DNA of 64,000 nt, taken from assembly GCA_025738555.1 (NCBI GenBank), contig JAOVFP010000002.1:620001-684000 (forward strand), given 5' to 3'. Below, piece after piece: positions 43,320 through 57,706 of this stretch. A program made the translations under genes and the position numbers. The stretch comes from Cyathus striatus. Taxonomy: Eukaryota > Basidiomycota > Agaricomycetes > Agaricales > Nidulariaceae. The notes under the pieces were generated by a model. The model had not been told where the DNA came from, did no database searches, and saw only the letters and a list, made by a program, of their open reading frames with translations. Within the stretch, counting starts at the first letter, position 1; each line of letters starts with the position of its first letter.

Positions 43320-46300
43320 AGGAGATGATGGAAGGGAGGTAGATGCAGATGAGCGTTGGGTCGCGACAAGTAAAGAGTGGAGACGGGTACACTTATATAG
43401 TGAATCGGCGTAAGTGTCGTTGTTATACATGATCACAAACTGTGAGCCGACCCCATGAAGCTTATCGCAATAACCCCTAAAGTATGTATGTATAACTGTC
43501 ATCGGATAACTGAGGTTTTAAACACTGACAGAAATCTGAAGAGATAACGCCAACGTAACCTTGTATCTTGGACTTAAAGTAGGCATTATCAAGGACGTGC
43601 GTTGAAATTTGTATCCCTACGTATTATTAGAAAATAATAAGGCACGAGGAGTAAGGATAGTTACTCCGAGTCTCGGACTGGAGAAGCTATGAAGCCACTT
43701 GACACTCCTAAGTAGCATATACACCATGGGGTTATAGTATCGAGCCGCATAATTGGAGTAAAAAACAGAATGTGCATACGCTTTTAGCTGCATATTGCAT
43801 ATGCTTAGAGCCACGCTGTTACCTGTATAGGAAGCCCCTTTTACTCCTACGTTACGCACCAGCCGGTTAAATCTTTAAGTTATCATGAAGAGCGCATGCT
43901 TACCCCCACCACTGGGATTTTAATCACACGATCGGCTATGTTACAGGGCTTAGAACTTGAAGACGTTCGTCCCAAAACGGATAAGATCAGCGCAGGCATG
44001 CGCTGAACATGTAGCTGAAATTTGTAGAAACACGTTACGTCTACGAGCGGCTTCGATCCGTCGGACATTATGCATCATCTGCGCACTCGTCTCTTCAGCG
44101 TGCTATCCTCTGATCTGAAGAAAATGATGAAGTGAGTAACATATATATATATGCATGATTCAAGAACCTAAAAGCACACCCCTACGGAATGACATGCGAC
44201 GTAAACTTCGATGATGGTATGAAAACATATAAGTATGCAGCTCCATGCAGTAAGTACAAAATCAAGGCTTGCACGATTCCTGGTGTCGGAGGCGACCGTG
44301 AAACCATATATATTATATAGTACCTCAGGAAAGTCTCCCAAAAATGTCCTCAAAGAGTTCAGTAACGACGGAGGGTAGCGGATGCAGGTATGTCACCTAA
44401 TGACGGACTCCAGTTGGCACGTGTTAAGCATACCGGAGCGGGGATACGTCGGACGACGGCCCCGGTTGTGTGCAGACAGGTACCTCGCAGTACCAGGGGT
44501 TTGCTATGAGTGTATGCAACCGCCAGCGGTTCCTTCCCGGAGCTCAAGCTCAAACATCCATGGATACCTACCGCTAAGCAAACCAATTACAGAATACAGT
44601 CAGAATGAGAGTATGATATTCCCTGAGAAGCAAGAAAGCGTTGCCACTGCTTTCTCAACGACTTCTCATTGCTGAGGAGGCGTACCCAACACAGGCGAAG
44701 GAATAGGGTTAAGGTGACGTCAAAAATGCAAAGTAGCACCAGCTAGTACTATGTTCATCTGCCGAAGAGCAGATTAATGTGATGAAAGAGTGCTGACGAA
44801 AAGGTAACGTACAGTTTCATAACCCATTCGCTGATGAGTCTGTTATGAGCAATACAGATGTACCGAAACCTGCCCGGGGTTAGATGCTCTCCGTAAGAAA
44901 GAGCGCTGTTGGTTACATCGGCCCCTATATAAGTGTTGCCATACCTGTAGTATATCAAGGATAGATAGAATCCGGGAAAAGCTTCGCGGTGTCAACGACC
45001 ATTGACTCGCAGGATGCTCCGAAGAAGAGGCAGCGAAGTGCAAGTAAAAAGGCAGTAGTACTTTGGTCTGCATGGTTGATCGAGGAGTCTAATCGAGCGA
45101 ACGTCGACGAGGAGCCGAAATGCAAGGAAACTTCATTGGCATGGGGGCCCTCTTTCTATTCACAGGGCTCGAGGCCTCCCCAGGCTCACTGTGCCAGGGG
45201 TACACTCAAAGACATCGCAAATGTATACCGTCAAGCACAAGCGCTGATGAGGTGGAGTGTGAGGGACAGCAGCCCCACTGCATAATCGCAAATGTTCACG
45301 AATCACTGGGCCTCGAGGGCCGGTGCGTTGTGCATCAACCTACAACATTCAAGGCTTCCACAAGTTTGTTATGAATTTCTGAGAGCACATTTGAGCGCCT
45401 CGCAGATGCATATAATCGATAGTTGAAACTTCTCGAGCCCAGTCCCCGGGCGTTGGCAAATCAATACATCCATGATCGAAATAGAAAACCGACGAGAAGC
45501 TGCTGTGGGACAGAGACTCCAACAGCTCCTCCCTCGTGTTACATCCGAAGCCTGGATCAGAGCATATCATCGTGGTAGCCGTCTCTGCCCCTGGGTTATT
45601 ATTGCTGGTTGATCAGCTATGGATGGGCGTAGTTGAGAGGGGAGAACCAAGTAGGATAGATCGAGTGTGCGTGAGGCAAGTGCAGCCGCTGTGCCGCTGC
45701 AATATGGAACCTTGGGTATGAGAAACACAGACTGTGGTTGGGCCTTGCAGAATTGGCGTGAGACGCAAAGGCTGGCATCCAACACATTCTCGACGGAGAA
45801 GATGAACTATAGCCAAATGGAACGGCGAACGGGAATACTTCCAGGACAGAGGTACATCCAGGACTGGTGATGTCGTAGGGCGAGGAGAATGGAGAAAGAG
45901 ATCAAGGGTGTTGGTGCAGATAGTGGGAGGAGATGGCGCCAGGCTCTCACTCTCTCCGTATCTCATCGTTGTAGTGAGGAACAGGGAACCAATCGAATAA
46001 AGGGCCGTGGGCTGGGATTGAGTAGCGATGCAGGCGCGAGGAACGACGCTGTGCTATCATCGAGCATAGGTGTAGACATTAGTGACCAGCAGATTCTGAG
46101 AAGGAGTAAGAACGTAACGATAAGTCGGTCGGGATGGGAACATACTGTCTCGTGCTACGAACAACTCTTCCACCCTCTGGCCCGATTCAAAACAACACTT
46201 TAACGCTCCAAGGATCTAATAGTTCATGCAAACCGAAAATACGGTGGGAGAGATGCTATCAGCAACGAATTGTCATGATAAACCATGAACTTACAAGACA

Positions 46301-47406
46301 CTGGCCCAACGACGAATAAAAGGCCTCCGTTCAACCAAAACGGTGGCTAGGGAAGACACCTGCCAGAACGCGAGGAAAAGTACAGCTTGTACGAGGGGAT
46401 CGTCAACGACCGACATGCAACGAAGGTGTGTAGAGTCACTAGAAGAGTTTCGCATGTTAACATCGCTTCAAGGGATACGGGAGATGAGAATATGTTCGTT
46501 CTTACTTTCAGGATCAATGGCCTTGAATGTGATGTCCTCCAGTGCTAGTTGACCATTGTGTTCAAGTGGCGGTATCCACCGATGGTGAACGCCATGAGGG
46601 CATGTGGTACGATCTTGCTGCGACGGCGGTGTATTGTGTGTGAGGCTTTTGCTTGGCTTTGCGGTCACTAGTTAAGACAAGGCCAGTATTTCAACGCAGA
46701 TAAGAATGCGTGAAGGTGGCTATAGAGGTCGCTGAGCGACGGAGAGAACGACGCTGACAGTCAACAAGCTACAGAACCAACTTCGGATACACCCGTTCAG
46801 CGCAGTTCGTCGTTACGGGATCAAACACGCAGTGTCACAATCACAATGACTGTCACGCAATTACATCCATATTACGGTCCGGTATCGCCGCGGCACTTTC
46901 TACTTCCTGCCAGCTTCCTGCCCGCCTTCGGATTGGCGCTCCTACAACGCTCTTCTGACTTTATAATACTTGCATGTGCATTCGCCAATCGCTTACACAG
47001 CTCCTGAATCTAAAGTTTGCTTCAACTGTAACCAGCAGTCGCTGTGGATTATTGACGCACGAAAGCGATACCTGATGTACACCTGTGACTAAATGTGATA
47101 ATCTAAGCATGCTGCTGCATACATGTCTTTCCCCTTTGTTATACATAGCGACTACAATAATTAATGCGGTAAGAAGAAAATGGTCGTGACCCAAATCGAT
47201 CGCCCATTTATTAAACATAAGTATGCTTGAGTGGATTCCATTGATTACTATAAATATTCCAGCGATGATATTATTAACGCTCGCGTTCGAGGTCTAGGGG
47301 TCTAGAGGTAAAAAATAACTTTATGAGAGCAGGTAAGTACCTATTTACATAGGAGTTCTTATGTAAGTTGAAGAGAGCGACAGTGAAATTATGAAGTAAT
47401 CTACAA
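43320..47406. other. 4 kb without a recognised gene
   Basis: CpG content is normal and open frames reach about 120 codons on both strands (for example 44989-45285 plus, 45613-45966 minus). None carries a family motif and no convincing exon chain could be assembled. It may hold non-coding DNA, old TE remains or lineage-specific genes. Confidence 0.4.
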
Positions 47407-50082
47407 TTACACTTTGAAATGATCCATATCATCATCATGCACATCTGTGCTCGTAATTTCTTCCCATTCCTCTATCTCCATTATGTACTGAAGCTCGACT
47501 TGACGGCGATATTGATCGTAGTTATTTCTTCGCATGGTTTGGACAAATTTCGTCTCATACACTGTTCCGATTAACCCTAAGCAATCTTCGAATGCTGAAA
47601 TACCAATCCAAGCCAGAGATGAGATATCTGGAGCCTTCACCATCGAAATATACTTGTCCATTAAATTATATCCTTTAATCCATTTAATATCGAAGTTACC
47701 CCGTTCACGAGGATGCCATAATATTTCTTTGTCTCTCTTGATCTCATTCTTCGTCTTCAGATAACCAACAGAATCTATGTTCTCCATGTATGCAGACGAC
47801 TTGGGAAATGTATCTGTCCATTGTGGTTAAATAGGCAATGTTAAGAGAAGAGCTGATGATATACCCGCTTTTCTAGTTACTAAATTTGGAATACCAAGCA
47901 GCATGTATATATCAAATGTTTTTAAGCCACATGAATCGTAGAAGTCACAGAGGGCTTCATAGTAAAATGTTTCCCAGTAGGAAATTAATGGTGATAATTC
48001 CGTGCTTGTGATAGTAAGTCCTATTGAAGCAGCATAAAGCTCTGAAAGTCTCTCCGTTCCCATCTTGTCCAGAGAAAAGTAAACATTTAGAGGCAAAAGC
48101 CTTCCGTTGGCTTGGTCAATCCTAAGATCAGAAGTGAATAGATAAATTTCTGTTTTAGGGCTTTCTTGCATGAAACGAAGTAGAGGAGACAAAAATATAT
48201 CAATACCGAGAGAAATTTCCATTCCAGATACTGTTGAATATTAGCTAAGTATTTCCTTGTATGAGATGTTGAGGAATCATCACCTATCCCCATGATAAAT
48301 GGAATGTTATCAGCCAACGACCAGTAATTTTGTAGTATGCGCGGAACTTGAAGAAGCCAAGTATGAATAACATCATCGGAGTCAGATCTTCCAAATACAT
48401 TTATCTTTTTGCGGTCAACTTTCTTACAGACCATTGATGCTATACCTTCTCGTCTTAATTTGAAGCTAGTAGAATAATTAGCTTGATAAATACGGATAAT
48501 AAATAATATAATCAATACTGCTCTTACCGTGTTAAGTCCCCCACACGATCTATATGCTTATGGAGTAAGTTAGAAACTTCCATGGTCCAAGTGGTTTGTT
48601 TGAAGTCTTGTTGTAAACCAGCTCCAAAATGACCAGATGAGTAATGGAGGATATTATATTCAGAGTGTTGGCAGTTGAACATCACAATAGGACAGCTGAG
48701 GTTAAATTCAACATTCTTCCTGATTGTTGCAGTCATCTTCACAGACAGAAATGCATGATGCCATGCCGATATCACTTCAGCTATTTTGTTATAGGTAGAG
48801 TATGTGATACCATTAGTGTTTTTGAGAATCGACCGAATTACTTCCGAGTCACTTCCAAACAGCTGTGGTGGGCTCCGTGTATTCCATCTGCCGCCTGGTT
48901 CATTTCCTCTGTAACCATCATCATATGGCATAGTTGTATTATGAATCTATGGTATTATAATAAAAATACAGTAGCAGCATAGCTACAAATGATGCTTACC
49001 GACAATACCGCATTGAGCTTTCCATATGAGTCAATATAAAAATTGTTGACACAAGTATAATTTCCTTTATTTTTAAATAGTTTGTCATAAAGATAATCCG
49101 TGTAGTCCAGAAATTGCTCCGTTGGAATTAATATATGCCTGTCCAAATATTTGATGGTGTCCTGCAGAACACTGTATTCAAATCGTTGCTAATAAATCTA
49201 GGCTCTAATGACTTACAAGGTATTCTGATATCTGAGCCTTGTTGTCTTAGAGTTTTTTTGAGCTGACAAATTTATACGTACATATTTAATACAAAACGCA
49301 GCGCGTTGCAATGGTTTCAGAGACATGATGTACTCGCCATGGCTTCGACGTATGCCTAATACTTCGTTAGAAATCGAGTTAGCAACCGTTTTCAGTGCGT
49401 ACCATCATCATGAAACAGAAGGCCAATTGTGTCGTTTGATTTGTAAACACCAAATACTTGAGAAATTCTAGGATGCCTTGAATTTTCTCTATAATCAGAC
49501 TAAAATATACCTAAACCAAAGACCACAGTTTCTTACCATATGTCAGACATAATGTCTAGTTCCGCTTTAAATCTCTTTGGTACAATAAGCCTCCGTGTGT
49601 GGGACCTTAGTTGGGGTACTATATGATTAATAACTCACGGCGTATGCACTCCTTCCAGATAGATTCGAGCCACCTTCCTATTCTTGGCCCCCACAACTCT
49701 GACTATATACTCAGTATAGCAGTCATTTTTCATAGGTCTTGCACATTCTACATAGTCAACTAGAGTCATGTCGCCCTTTCGAATGCTTCGATACTTAATA
49801 CAAGCTGATCATGAGAATAAATATACGTGATCGATATCACAGTCATCACATTTGGGGTTATTGGATATAGATCCTCGTCAGTACTCTTCCTCTCGGTAAA
49901 TTGCGTTCCAGTAGTGCGCGTATCATGCGTCTTATTTGCATCTGAGTAATACAAACATGTCGTGTATTGCAATTAATAACCGCAGTAAATGAAAAGTGTG
50001 AGCACCTACAGAAAGTCACATTATCTCTCATCTCAATGAAGACACTGTTCTGAATAACGAAATTCGTAGCAGCGTTAAACAT
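47407..50082 (-). CDS. Multi-exon protein of unknown function (Agaricomycete-type)
   Basis: The C-terminal five exons join cleanly on the minus strand: 49000-49161, 48528-48946, 48284-48465, 47865-48230 and 47407-47813. Introns are 51-62 nt and all phases agree, giving 511 residues. Segments include ILIPTEQFLDYTDYLYDKLF, NEPGGRWNTRSPPQLFGSDS, YLFTSDLRIDQANGRLLPLN and SLAWIGISAFEDCLGLIG. Upstream exons are less certain. A start at 50082 gives MFNAATNFVIQNSVFIEMRD, an N-terminal pattern I associate with many basidiomycete proteins. Exons at 49850-49941, 49639-49793 and about 49537-49590 follow, then SRHPRISQVFGVYKSNDTIG and LLFHDDG (about 49420-49490), which resembles a degenerate protein-kinase N-lobe. 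One junction near 49500-49540 is unresolved and could hide a stop. No catalytic residues are identified and I give no function. Confidence 0.65.
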
Positions 50083-50089
50083 CGCTCGA

Positions 50090-52300
50090 TGATATTCAGT
50101 GAAATGGGATTCAGCGAAACGGGATAGTTAATCCTGAGTAGCAAGGACGATTGAAGGCTATAGCGGAAGAGATTGTGCTGTGATCGGGTATTTAAAGAAT
50201 ATTTCTGAAAATTCTCTCTCACACAGTTGTGAGTTTACCGTCAACGCCATGATTAATGCCCCGCGATGCTCGTGGGAACGAGCACTTCACGAAAAATAAT
50301 CACGACAAAACCAAGCAACTCGAAGATCTATCACCATTGGGTCTATCTATATGAAGGAGAACGACTTTTCAGCTCAAGATAGAACTATGGTTCTTGAGAA
50401 CAGTGACACATAATGGAATAGATTGGTGTGAAGGGATATGGCGTAACAGATTTCTAATTCAGGAGATTTGATCCTCACTGTTCCAACTTTGGTCAGTCAT
50501 GGATATCAATTGCGCTTTGAGCCGTACATCGGTAGCCACATCGGGGCCGGAGGTAAATCAGGAAGCAGGTTTATAATTCATTTGAATCTACGATGGATAA
50601 AGACCACTGTCAATCTTTGCAATACAGTAGAAATTGTCATAATGAATAAGGTTGGTCGTGGACTTTCTTATTCATTTCGAGCATTTATTCACTACCACAA
50701 GCTGTCACAGTGTGTCATACAAGTTGGTTTTCGCAAATCTGTATCCATTATAAGCTTTTATTCATTATTACATTATTCATTATGACAATTTCTACTGTAG
50801 TACGATTAGGATCCTCAAATAGAGCGTTATAATATATCCCCTAATACCGATAGGCAATCTATAAATAAATAAAGTGAGTACGGTGTTTTCCGCTTTTGGA
50901 AATTTCCGTCCGTTTTTGGTAAGGGTGTTTGAATTCAGTTTGTTCGTTCAATACTATGCGGATGCCGTTCTTTCGGGATGTCAACGACGTGGAAACTCTG
51001 CTGATCCCAGAGTTTTGTGCGTTGCGTTTTCGCCCGCTACCGCCTTTGTTGGCTGCATTCTGTTAGAAAAACTGGCTGTGCCGCACGTTTCGTCAGCTAT
51101 GTGGTCAATGGGGCTTCGGGTGTTTACGCTGTCTCGAACGCGCTCGAGTTTTCTTGCCCGCCTCCTTTTCGCTCTCACTCTGCTCGGAACTCTATGAAAT
51201 CTCTGGTTATCCCAGAGTAGCTCCTTCTACATGAACTGGACGGTCCACCAACTTTGGACCAACTTTGTCAATGCTGCCAGTGACCAAACAGCTTGGAGAA
51301 CATTGTCGAGGATATTCTTCGCCCTCGGAGTTCAAGGACCGTTCAACAACGTTCAAGCCCCTCTTTCATCTACAAGCCTATCGTTTTGTCCTCCGGAGCG
51401 TTGATTCCACTGCAGAGATACGGTGACCGGGTTTTTACCGTCGTCGTGCTATGCTCGGATTGGTGGAAGGATAGGGATTTCGGTCGAGGCTTTGGGATAA
51501 TGATATTCCGTTCGTATTCCTCTTTCCAGCGGCGTTGTCATCTTCATAAGAACCTCTAAGGGGCAGTCTATAACGTGCAAGGGTGGAGGAGGGGAGGAGG
51601 ATTGGGTGACGTCCCGTCGACACCGTTCTATCCGGCCGCGTTGTCTCGACGCAAGGAGGGAGGTGAGATAAGGAGGGGGGCCGGTTGACGTGGCTCACCA
51701 CGAGCGTCCGATGATAGAGCACCCCGCCACCATGTATGCGTTGTTGAGCCGGTCTTCATTGCTCCGACGTCGTATTTCGTGATCGTGTCAAGCGAGAGTC
51801 GCCGTCATCGTAGGTTGGTGGCTTATAGCCCTCAATCTCTAGCTGTCGTGCTGTAGTGCATGACCTTACTCATTGTACGTTTTATCTCTTTTCGTTTCGA
51901 TCATATTTAACTGGGCTGTTAATAGTTTCCTCAGAGGATGAAGCCAGCTACAATATCATTCCGAACGTTTTGTGAGACAGAAAAACTTGAACGTTGATAA
52001 ATCCAATGATCACAGCTATCATTGTTTCTTAGCGAGATTACTATTGAACATAATATATTGAACTTTAGTAATTCCAAAGTTCGTGATTATCATTACTTTA
52101 ACACTTTTGTTGAACATGTTATATCTATAATCATTTCTCTCATGAAACCCAGATGGTATTTGTTATCACTATGGTGACATCAAAGTGGGATTATTAAGTA
52201 CACCATCTAAATGCTATCCAGGCCCACCTGCTACGACAACTTGAACTAAGTAAGGAAAATTTCTAATCAGTTGATTACTTAACTGATCGATACTTACAGC
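50090..52300. other. 2.2 kb without a recognised gene
   Basis: Short overlapping open frames around 50870-51220 and 51290-51560 have no motif. A Helitron 5' terminus should lie near the right end of this stretch but was not identified. Confidence 0.4.
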
Positions 52301-53484
52301 GCATTCTTATAGCTTGGTGGGAGTGTGATAAGTATTGTAAAACTTAATACTTATATGGCTCGACGACGAAAACGACGAGCTGAGGAAGCATTCAGCGACA
52401 ACGACATTCAGGTGAACATCGATATTACAAATGACAACTATAATTGTTACTTACAATAACTTTCTTTAATCAGCAACGGAGGACTATTCCAATTTACCGG
52501 CAAACAAATCCAACGACGTCCACTGTTCAACAAACAAACATACTTTCATGTCTAAAGAATTACTCAAACAGCTTGAACACGAATCTTCTTGATGTTGCAC
52601 ATAGCTTGCAACAAACAAATGCACTGGCAAATAATATATTTTCTGGGGTATCAATGAGCTCGGTACAAGGCACCAGTGAGAATACTGCTTCACAGATGAG
52701 CATTGAACATATGGATACATCTATGCAATCTACAATGCCATCTGTATCCTTGCCACTGCCTACAGCGCCATCAATATCCTCAATGGCCAGTATGTTTGCT
52801 AATACTCTACAAGTTAGCACACCAAATATATCAAACAATACTATAATTCACCAAACGAACCGTGAAAATCAGCCTACAAGAGCATCCACCACCTTCTTTA
52901 CCTCATTCTTGCCAACAACATACATGACTGTGGATTCGAATTGAGGTCCAACAATTTCAGCTGAGAATTTACGAGACGTACAAATGACAGAACATGAACA
53001 TGGATCATCAGATAACTCGGTTGTGAACTGGCAACCTGTTGTAGGAATTCCTGTACCGCAACAGAACTCTAGATGAGGACGTAAGTTAACGATAACTTTT
53101 TTCACAATGCATGTACTTATTCACATTTCATACATTGAAACTTGACAGTTCATTATACTTTTCGTAATCAATCAAATAATACTGTTAGTACGGCAACAGA
53201 TGGAAATAGTAAGTGACTTTCACCATAAAGATGGACACTATCTTATTAGTTTGAAGATATCCAACAACCATTCTGACGACGGCATCCCAGAAAACTTTTT
53301 AACATTGCACGAATGCCTTATACTGAACCCAACTTTCGTCCCTATCTTGGCAGGATGGAAATACCATGCATTCATTGTGGCGCCCTACATTGGATAGATG
53401 AGAAACTGAGTAAATCCAGTAAAAAGAATCCACGTTTTGGAGTATGTTGCCTCCAAGGCAAAGTCAGGCTACCACATCTACAAG

Positions 53485-53737
53485 CACCATGTGGAGGAGG
53501 ATATTTGCTTGGCAGTATCCTCTCGACAAAGAAATATGTGAGTGGGAAGACGTCCGTCTGTCCCTTCAGACCCAGTGAGCTCGCGAGAGAGAGAAAAGGG
53601 GGGAATGCGAAGCTGATATTCTCGAAGCATACGTACGACATTTATGTAGGTAAGCGACACAAGGTAAACAGCAGTATGTAAGGAGTGAGGTAACAGTAAT
53701 GAAAAACGCATTTTTGCCATGCAGGCAGAATGCCTGC
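53485..53737. mobile_element. 253 bp insertion in the Helitron Rep gene
   Basis: The word TCTACAA is duplicated at 53478-53484 and 53738-53744. Without the insert and one copy, the frame reads RLPHLQPPEM, the expected Helitron sequence. The right end is a perfect hairpin, GCAGGCA-gaa-TGCCTGC (53721-53737). Clear terminal inverted repeats are not seen, so the superfamily is unknown. A 7 bp duplication is also found for the 1.49 kb insertion at 57.7 kb. Confidence 0.75.
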
Positions 53738-56700
53738 TCTACAACCACCTGAAATGTTATGCTCACTGTTAACCGATAATAGTAATGATTCAATCTTCTT
53801 TCGAGAACATATTTGGCAATATAACTGCGCATTCGCTTTCACATCTCTCGGATATCCATCTAAAAATGAAGATCATACAATAAATGATGGAAACTGTTAT
53901 CCTATCTTCCATGTATGTGGGGAGTTGCACCACTATTCAGGATCATTAAATGCCAATGGAGAATCTCCTCGCTATGCTCAACTGTATGTTATTGATCCAG
54001 AAATTGCATACAATGCAAGAATGAACCGAAACAATGAGCTAAAGGATAAACCTCACATAATGCGTAACTTACAGAACATGTTAAACTCACACCATCAATA
54101 TGTGCCTCTATATCAACATGCATATGAGATTATCCAGCATTATCATGGTCATATTGATGATGCAGAAATTTGACTACACCTGTTGCCTGATAAAGATCGT
54201 CAAATTTATAACTTACCAACATCGAATCAAGTAGCGGCAATCCTTCCTGGAGACAGGATTAAAGATTACTGAGATATCATACTTCATTGCAGGCAAAACT
54301 CGGGTCTACAACGTATCAGTGAACTACACCCTGCATACATACCACTGCAATATCCGCTACTTTTTCCATATGGTCAAAATGGCTGGCATCCTAATATGTT
54401 TCTAGATCTCGATAACTCCGATTTCGATGACAATGAGGATGACAACGAAGATGCAGATGAAGAACAAAAGGACAGAAAACTGACACTTAGTCGTTATGTT
54501 GCATACTACATGCATTCACGTGCAGGACAATTTAACACCGCCTTACATGGTGGTTGACTGTTCCAAAGATATACTGTGGATATGTTTGCTGCCATTGATC
54601 AACAACGTCTTTGATATCATCAAGTTAATCAACCACGAATACGAGCTGCACATTTCAGTGGATTACAAGATGTTGCGATGGAAGATCAAACTGATTGTGA
54701 TCTAAATGAACTTGGACAGCATGTAATCTTACCTTCATCATATATTGGAGGACCTCGCAACATGTCTCAAAACTTCCAAGACTCAATGGCAATTGCACAC
54801 TACTTCCGTAAGGTTGACATTTTCCTTACAATGACGACAAATCCTGATTGGAAAGAAATTACCAATGAGTTACTACCAGGTAACAATCAAACTATAATCT
54901 TCGAAAATAATTATAACTGACATATATTATTTACAACCAGGGGAGAATGTTTGTAACAGACCTGATTTGGTAGCACACGTCTTCCAGATGAAAAAAAATG
55001 TTCTGATAGACTACATCTACAAACGTGGTATATTCGGAAAGAGTGTTGCATATGTCTACACTATTGAACATCAAAAACGTGGTTTGCCACATGTACATGC
55101 TCTCATCTTTCTTGCGGAACCTGATAAACTGTTCACAACGGAAGCTATTGATTCATGCATTTCTGTGCAGTGGCCTGATCCAGTCACTCAACCAATCTTA
55201 TTTGACACTATAAAAAGATGTATGGTTCATGGACCGTGTGGAACGCTCAAACCAGATGCTTCATGCATGGTAAATGGCAAGTGTAGCAAAGGCTATCCAA
55301 AAGAATTTCAACCATTCACAACAATGGATGGAAATGGATTTCCACTATATGCACGTCCTGATGATGGCCATCATTATAAAGTCGGATCACACTGGCTTGA
55401 TCACAGATGGATTGTACCTCATAGTCCTTTCCTTTGTGCCGATTTTGACTGTCACATTAATGTGGAATGTGCTTTCTCTATTGCTAGCGCAAAATATATC
55501 TTCAAGTATGTTCATAAAGGTCCGGACTGTGCATCTGCAGAATACAAACACAATGAAATCAATCACTGGATTAATGGTCGTTACATCACTCCAGATTCTG
55601 CAGCATTCCACATTTTCCATTTCAAGATACATCACCAAGTACCACCAGTGCAGCGTTTACAGATACATCTTCCTGGACATCACCTGGTAACGTTCAACCC
55701 TTCTGAAGATATTGACACCATACTTGAATGTGGTGCTCGACAAAAGACAATGTTAACCAAATACTTTAAAGCAAACAGCGACAACAGCCCTATCCATGAC
55801 GAAGCACGAAACTATACCTATCAGGAATTTCCACTACATTTTAGCTGGAACAACAAGACTAAAACATGGAAACATTGTCAGCAGAACAGATTTTCTCTTG
55901 GGCGCATGTACACTGTGAAGCCCACTGCTGGCGAGCAGTTTTACCTTTGGCTACTTTTGACGATAGTAAAAGGTGCTACATCATTTGAAGATTTACGTAA
56001 AATTCCTGGTACTAATACAATACTTCCAACTTTCCATGCTGCATGTGTTTCTCGAGGTCTACTGGAAGATGATGGTGAATGGCGTCAATGTCTTCAGGAA
56101 GCATCTTATTTCAAAACAGGATATCAACTACATCAACTCTTTGCAACAATACTCCTGTTCTGTAAACCATCTCAACCTGACATGTTATGGGATGAATTTC
56201 AAGAAAGAATTTGTGATGATCTTCGGCACAAACTAGAACAAAAGAAAAGGCAGACTTACTATTCTGACACAGATATATTTGACTATGGTCTTTTTCTTCT
56301 GGACGAAATTGTCACAGAGTCAGGTCACCCCTTGACTACCTGGTCATCAATGCCCACACCTGAATGCAATTGGGTAGTTGAGTTAGAGAATAACAACCCA
56401 CTGGAGAATGAACAATGACAGTACAATCGTGCACAACTATGTGCTGATTTTCTTAAAACCTTTCCACTGCTAAATGAAGATCAACTACGTGCATTTAACA
56501 ATGTTATTGATTCTGTGCAACAAGATCTTGGACAGCTATTCTTCCTTAGCAGCTCAGGAGGAACGGGAAAAACCTTTGTATACAATGTAATATGTACAAA
56601 GTTACGATCAAACGGAGTAATCGTACTCTGTGTATCATCATCTGGGATATCAGCTCTTTTGCTTTTAGGTGGTCGAACAGCTCATTCGCTATTCAACATA

Positions 56701-57706
56701 CCAATTGATAGCTTAATGGAAGACTCAATCTGTAATATCCCCAAACACTCAGACTTGGCAAACTTGATAAAAAAAACATCCCTAATCATTTGGGATGAAG
56801 TTGGTGCTCAACATTGTTATGCCATTGAAGCCCTGGATCGTACTATACGTGATATACGAAATGCTGACACTCCCTTCAGAGGAATAACTGTCATTCTAGG
56901 AGGTGATTTTCTGCAAACTCTTCCAGTCATACCAAAAGCTTCATGAGCTGAAATTGTTGATGCAACTATACAACATTCACACCTTTGGAATAACATCACT
57001 ATCTTATGACTTCATAAAAACATGAGGTTAGAAGATACTTCATCCAAAACTCAACAGTTTGCCAACTGGGTTCTTGATATTGGTTATGGTTGAAATTTCT
57101 TACCAGATCGCACTCACATTCAACTGCCTGACACAATGAGAGTTGATAATGTTGATGCTCTCATTAATGCCATATATCCAGAAATCGATTCCAATACTGA
57201 TGCGCCTGCACTAGACCAAAGTTATTTCCTTAACCGCATGATACTCACACCACGTAACGTTGATGTACAAGATATCAATCAACGGATTTTGGACTCTATT
57301 CCTGGAAATTCTAGACAATATATCTGTGCTGATGAAATCCTGCACGAAGCTGGAGCTGACCCAAATGAGGACGATTCTACTCCCCAGCCAGAATTCCTCT
57401 GCTCTATCAATTTACCTAGCTTGCCACCAGGTGAACTCAATTTAAAAGAAGGCTGTCCCATAATCCTGCTCCAGAATCTATCTCCATCACAGGGACTTTG
57501 CAATGGAACATGCATGATAATCAAACACATGGGTGACCGAGTTATTGAAGTCCGTTTGATTGGAGGAAAGCAAAATGGTGAAACTGCTTTCATTCCATGT
57601 ATTTCACTCTCTCCGACTACACCATCAGATATCATTCCATTTAAAATCAGACATTGTCAATTTCCTGTGCACCTAACATTCGCACTTTCTATCAATAAAG
57701 CTCAAG

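Noticed and set aside
44989..45966. Open frames at 45-46 kb as a gene
   Set aside because: No motif, and no exon chain with consistent phases could be built on either strand.
50874..51220. 107-codon plus-strand frame and overlapping frames
   Set aside because: Both strands are open through composition; no family resemblance and no neighbouring exons.
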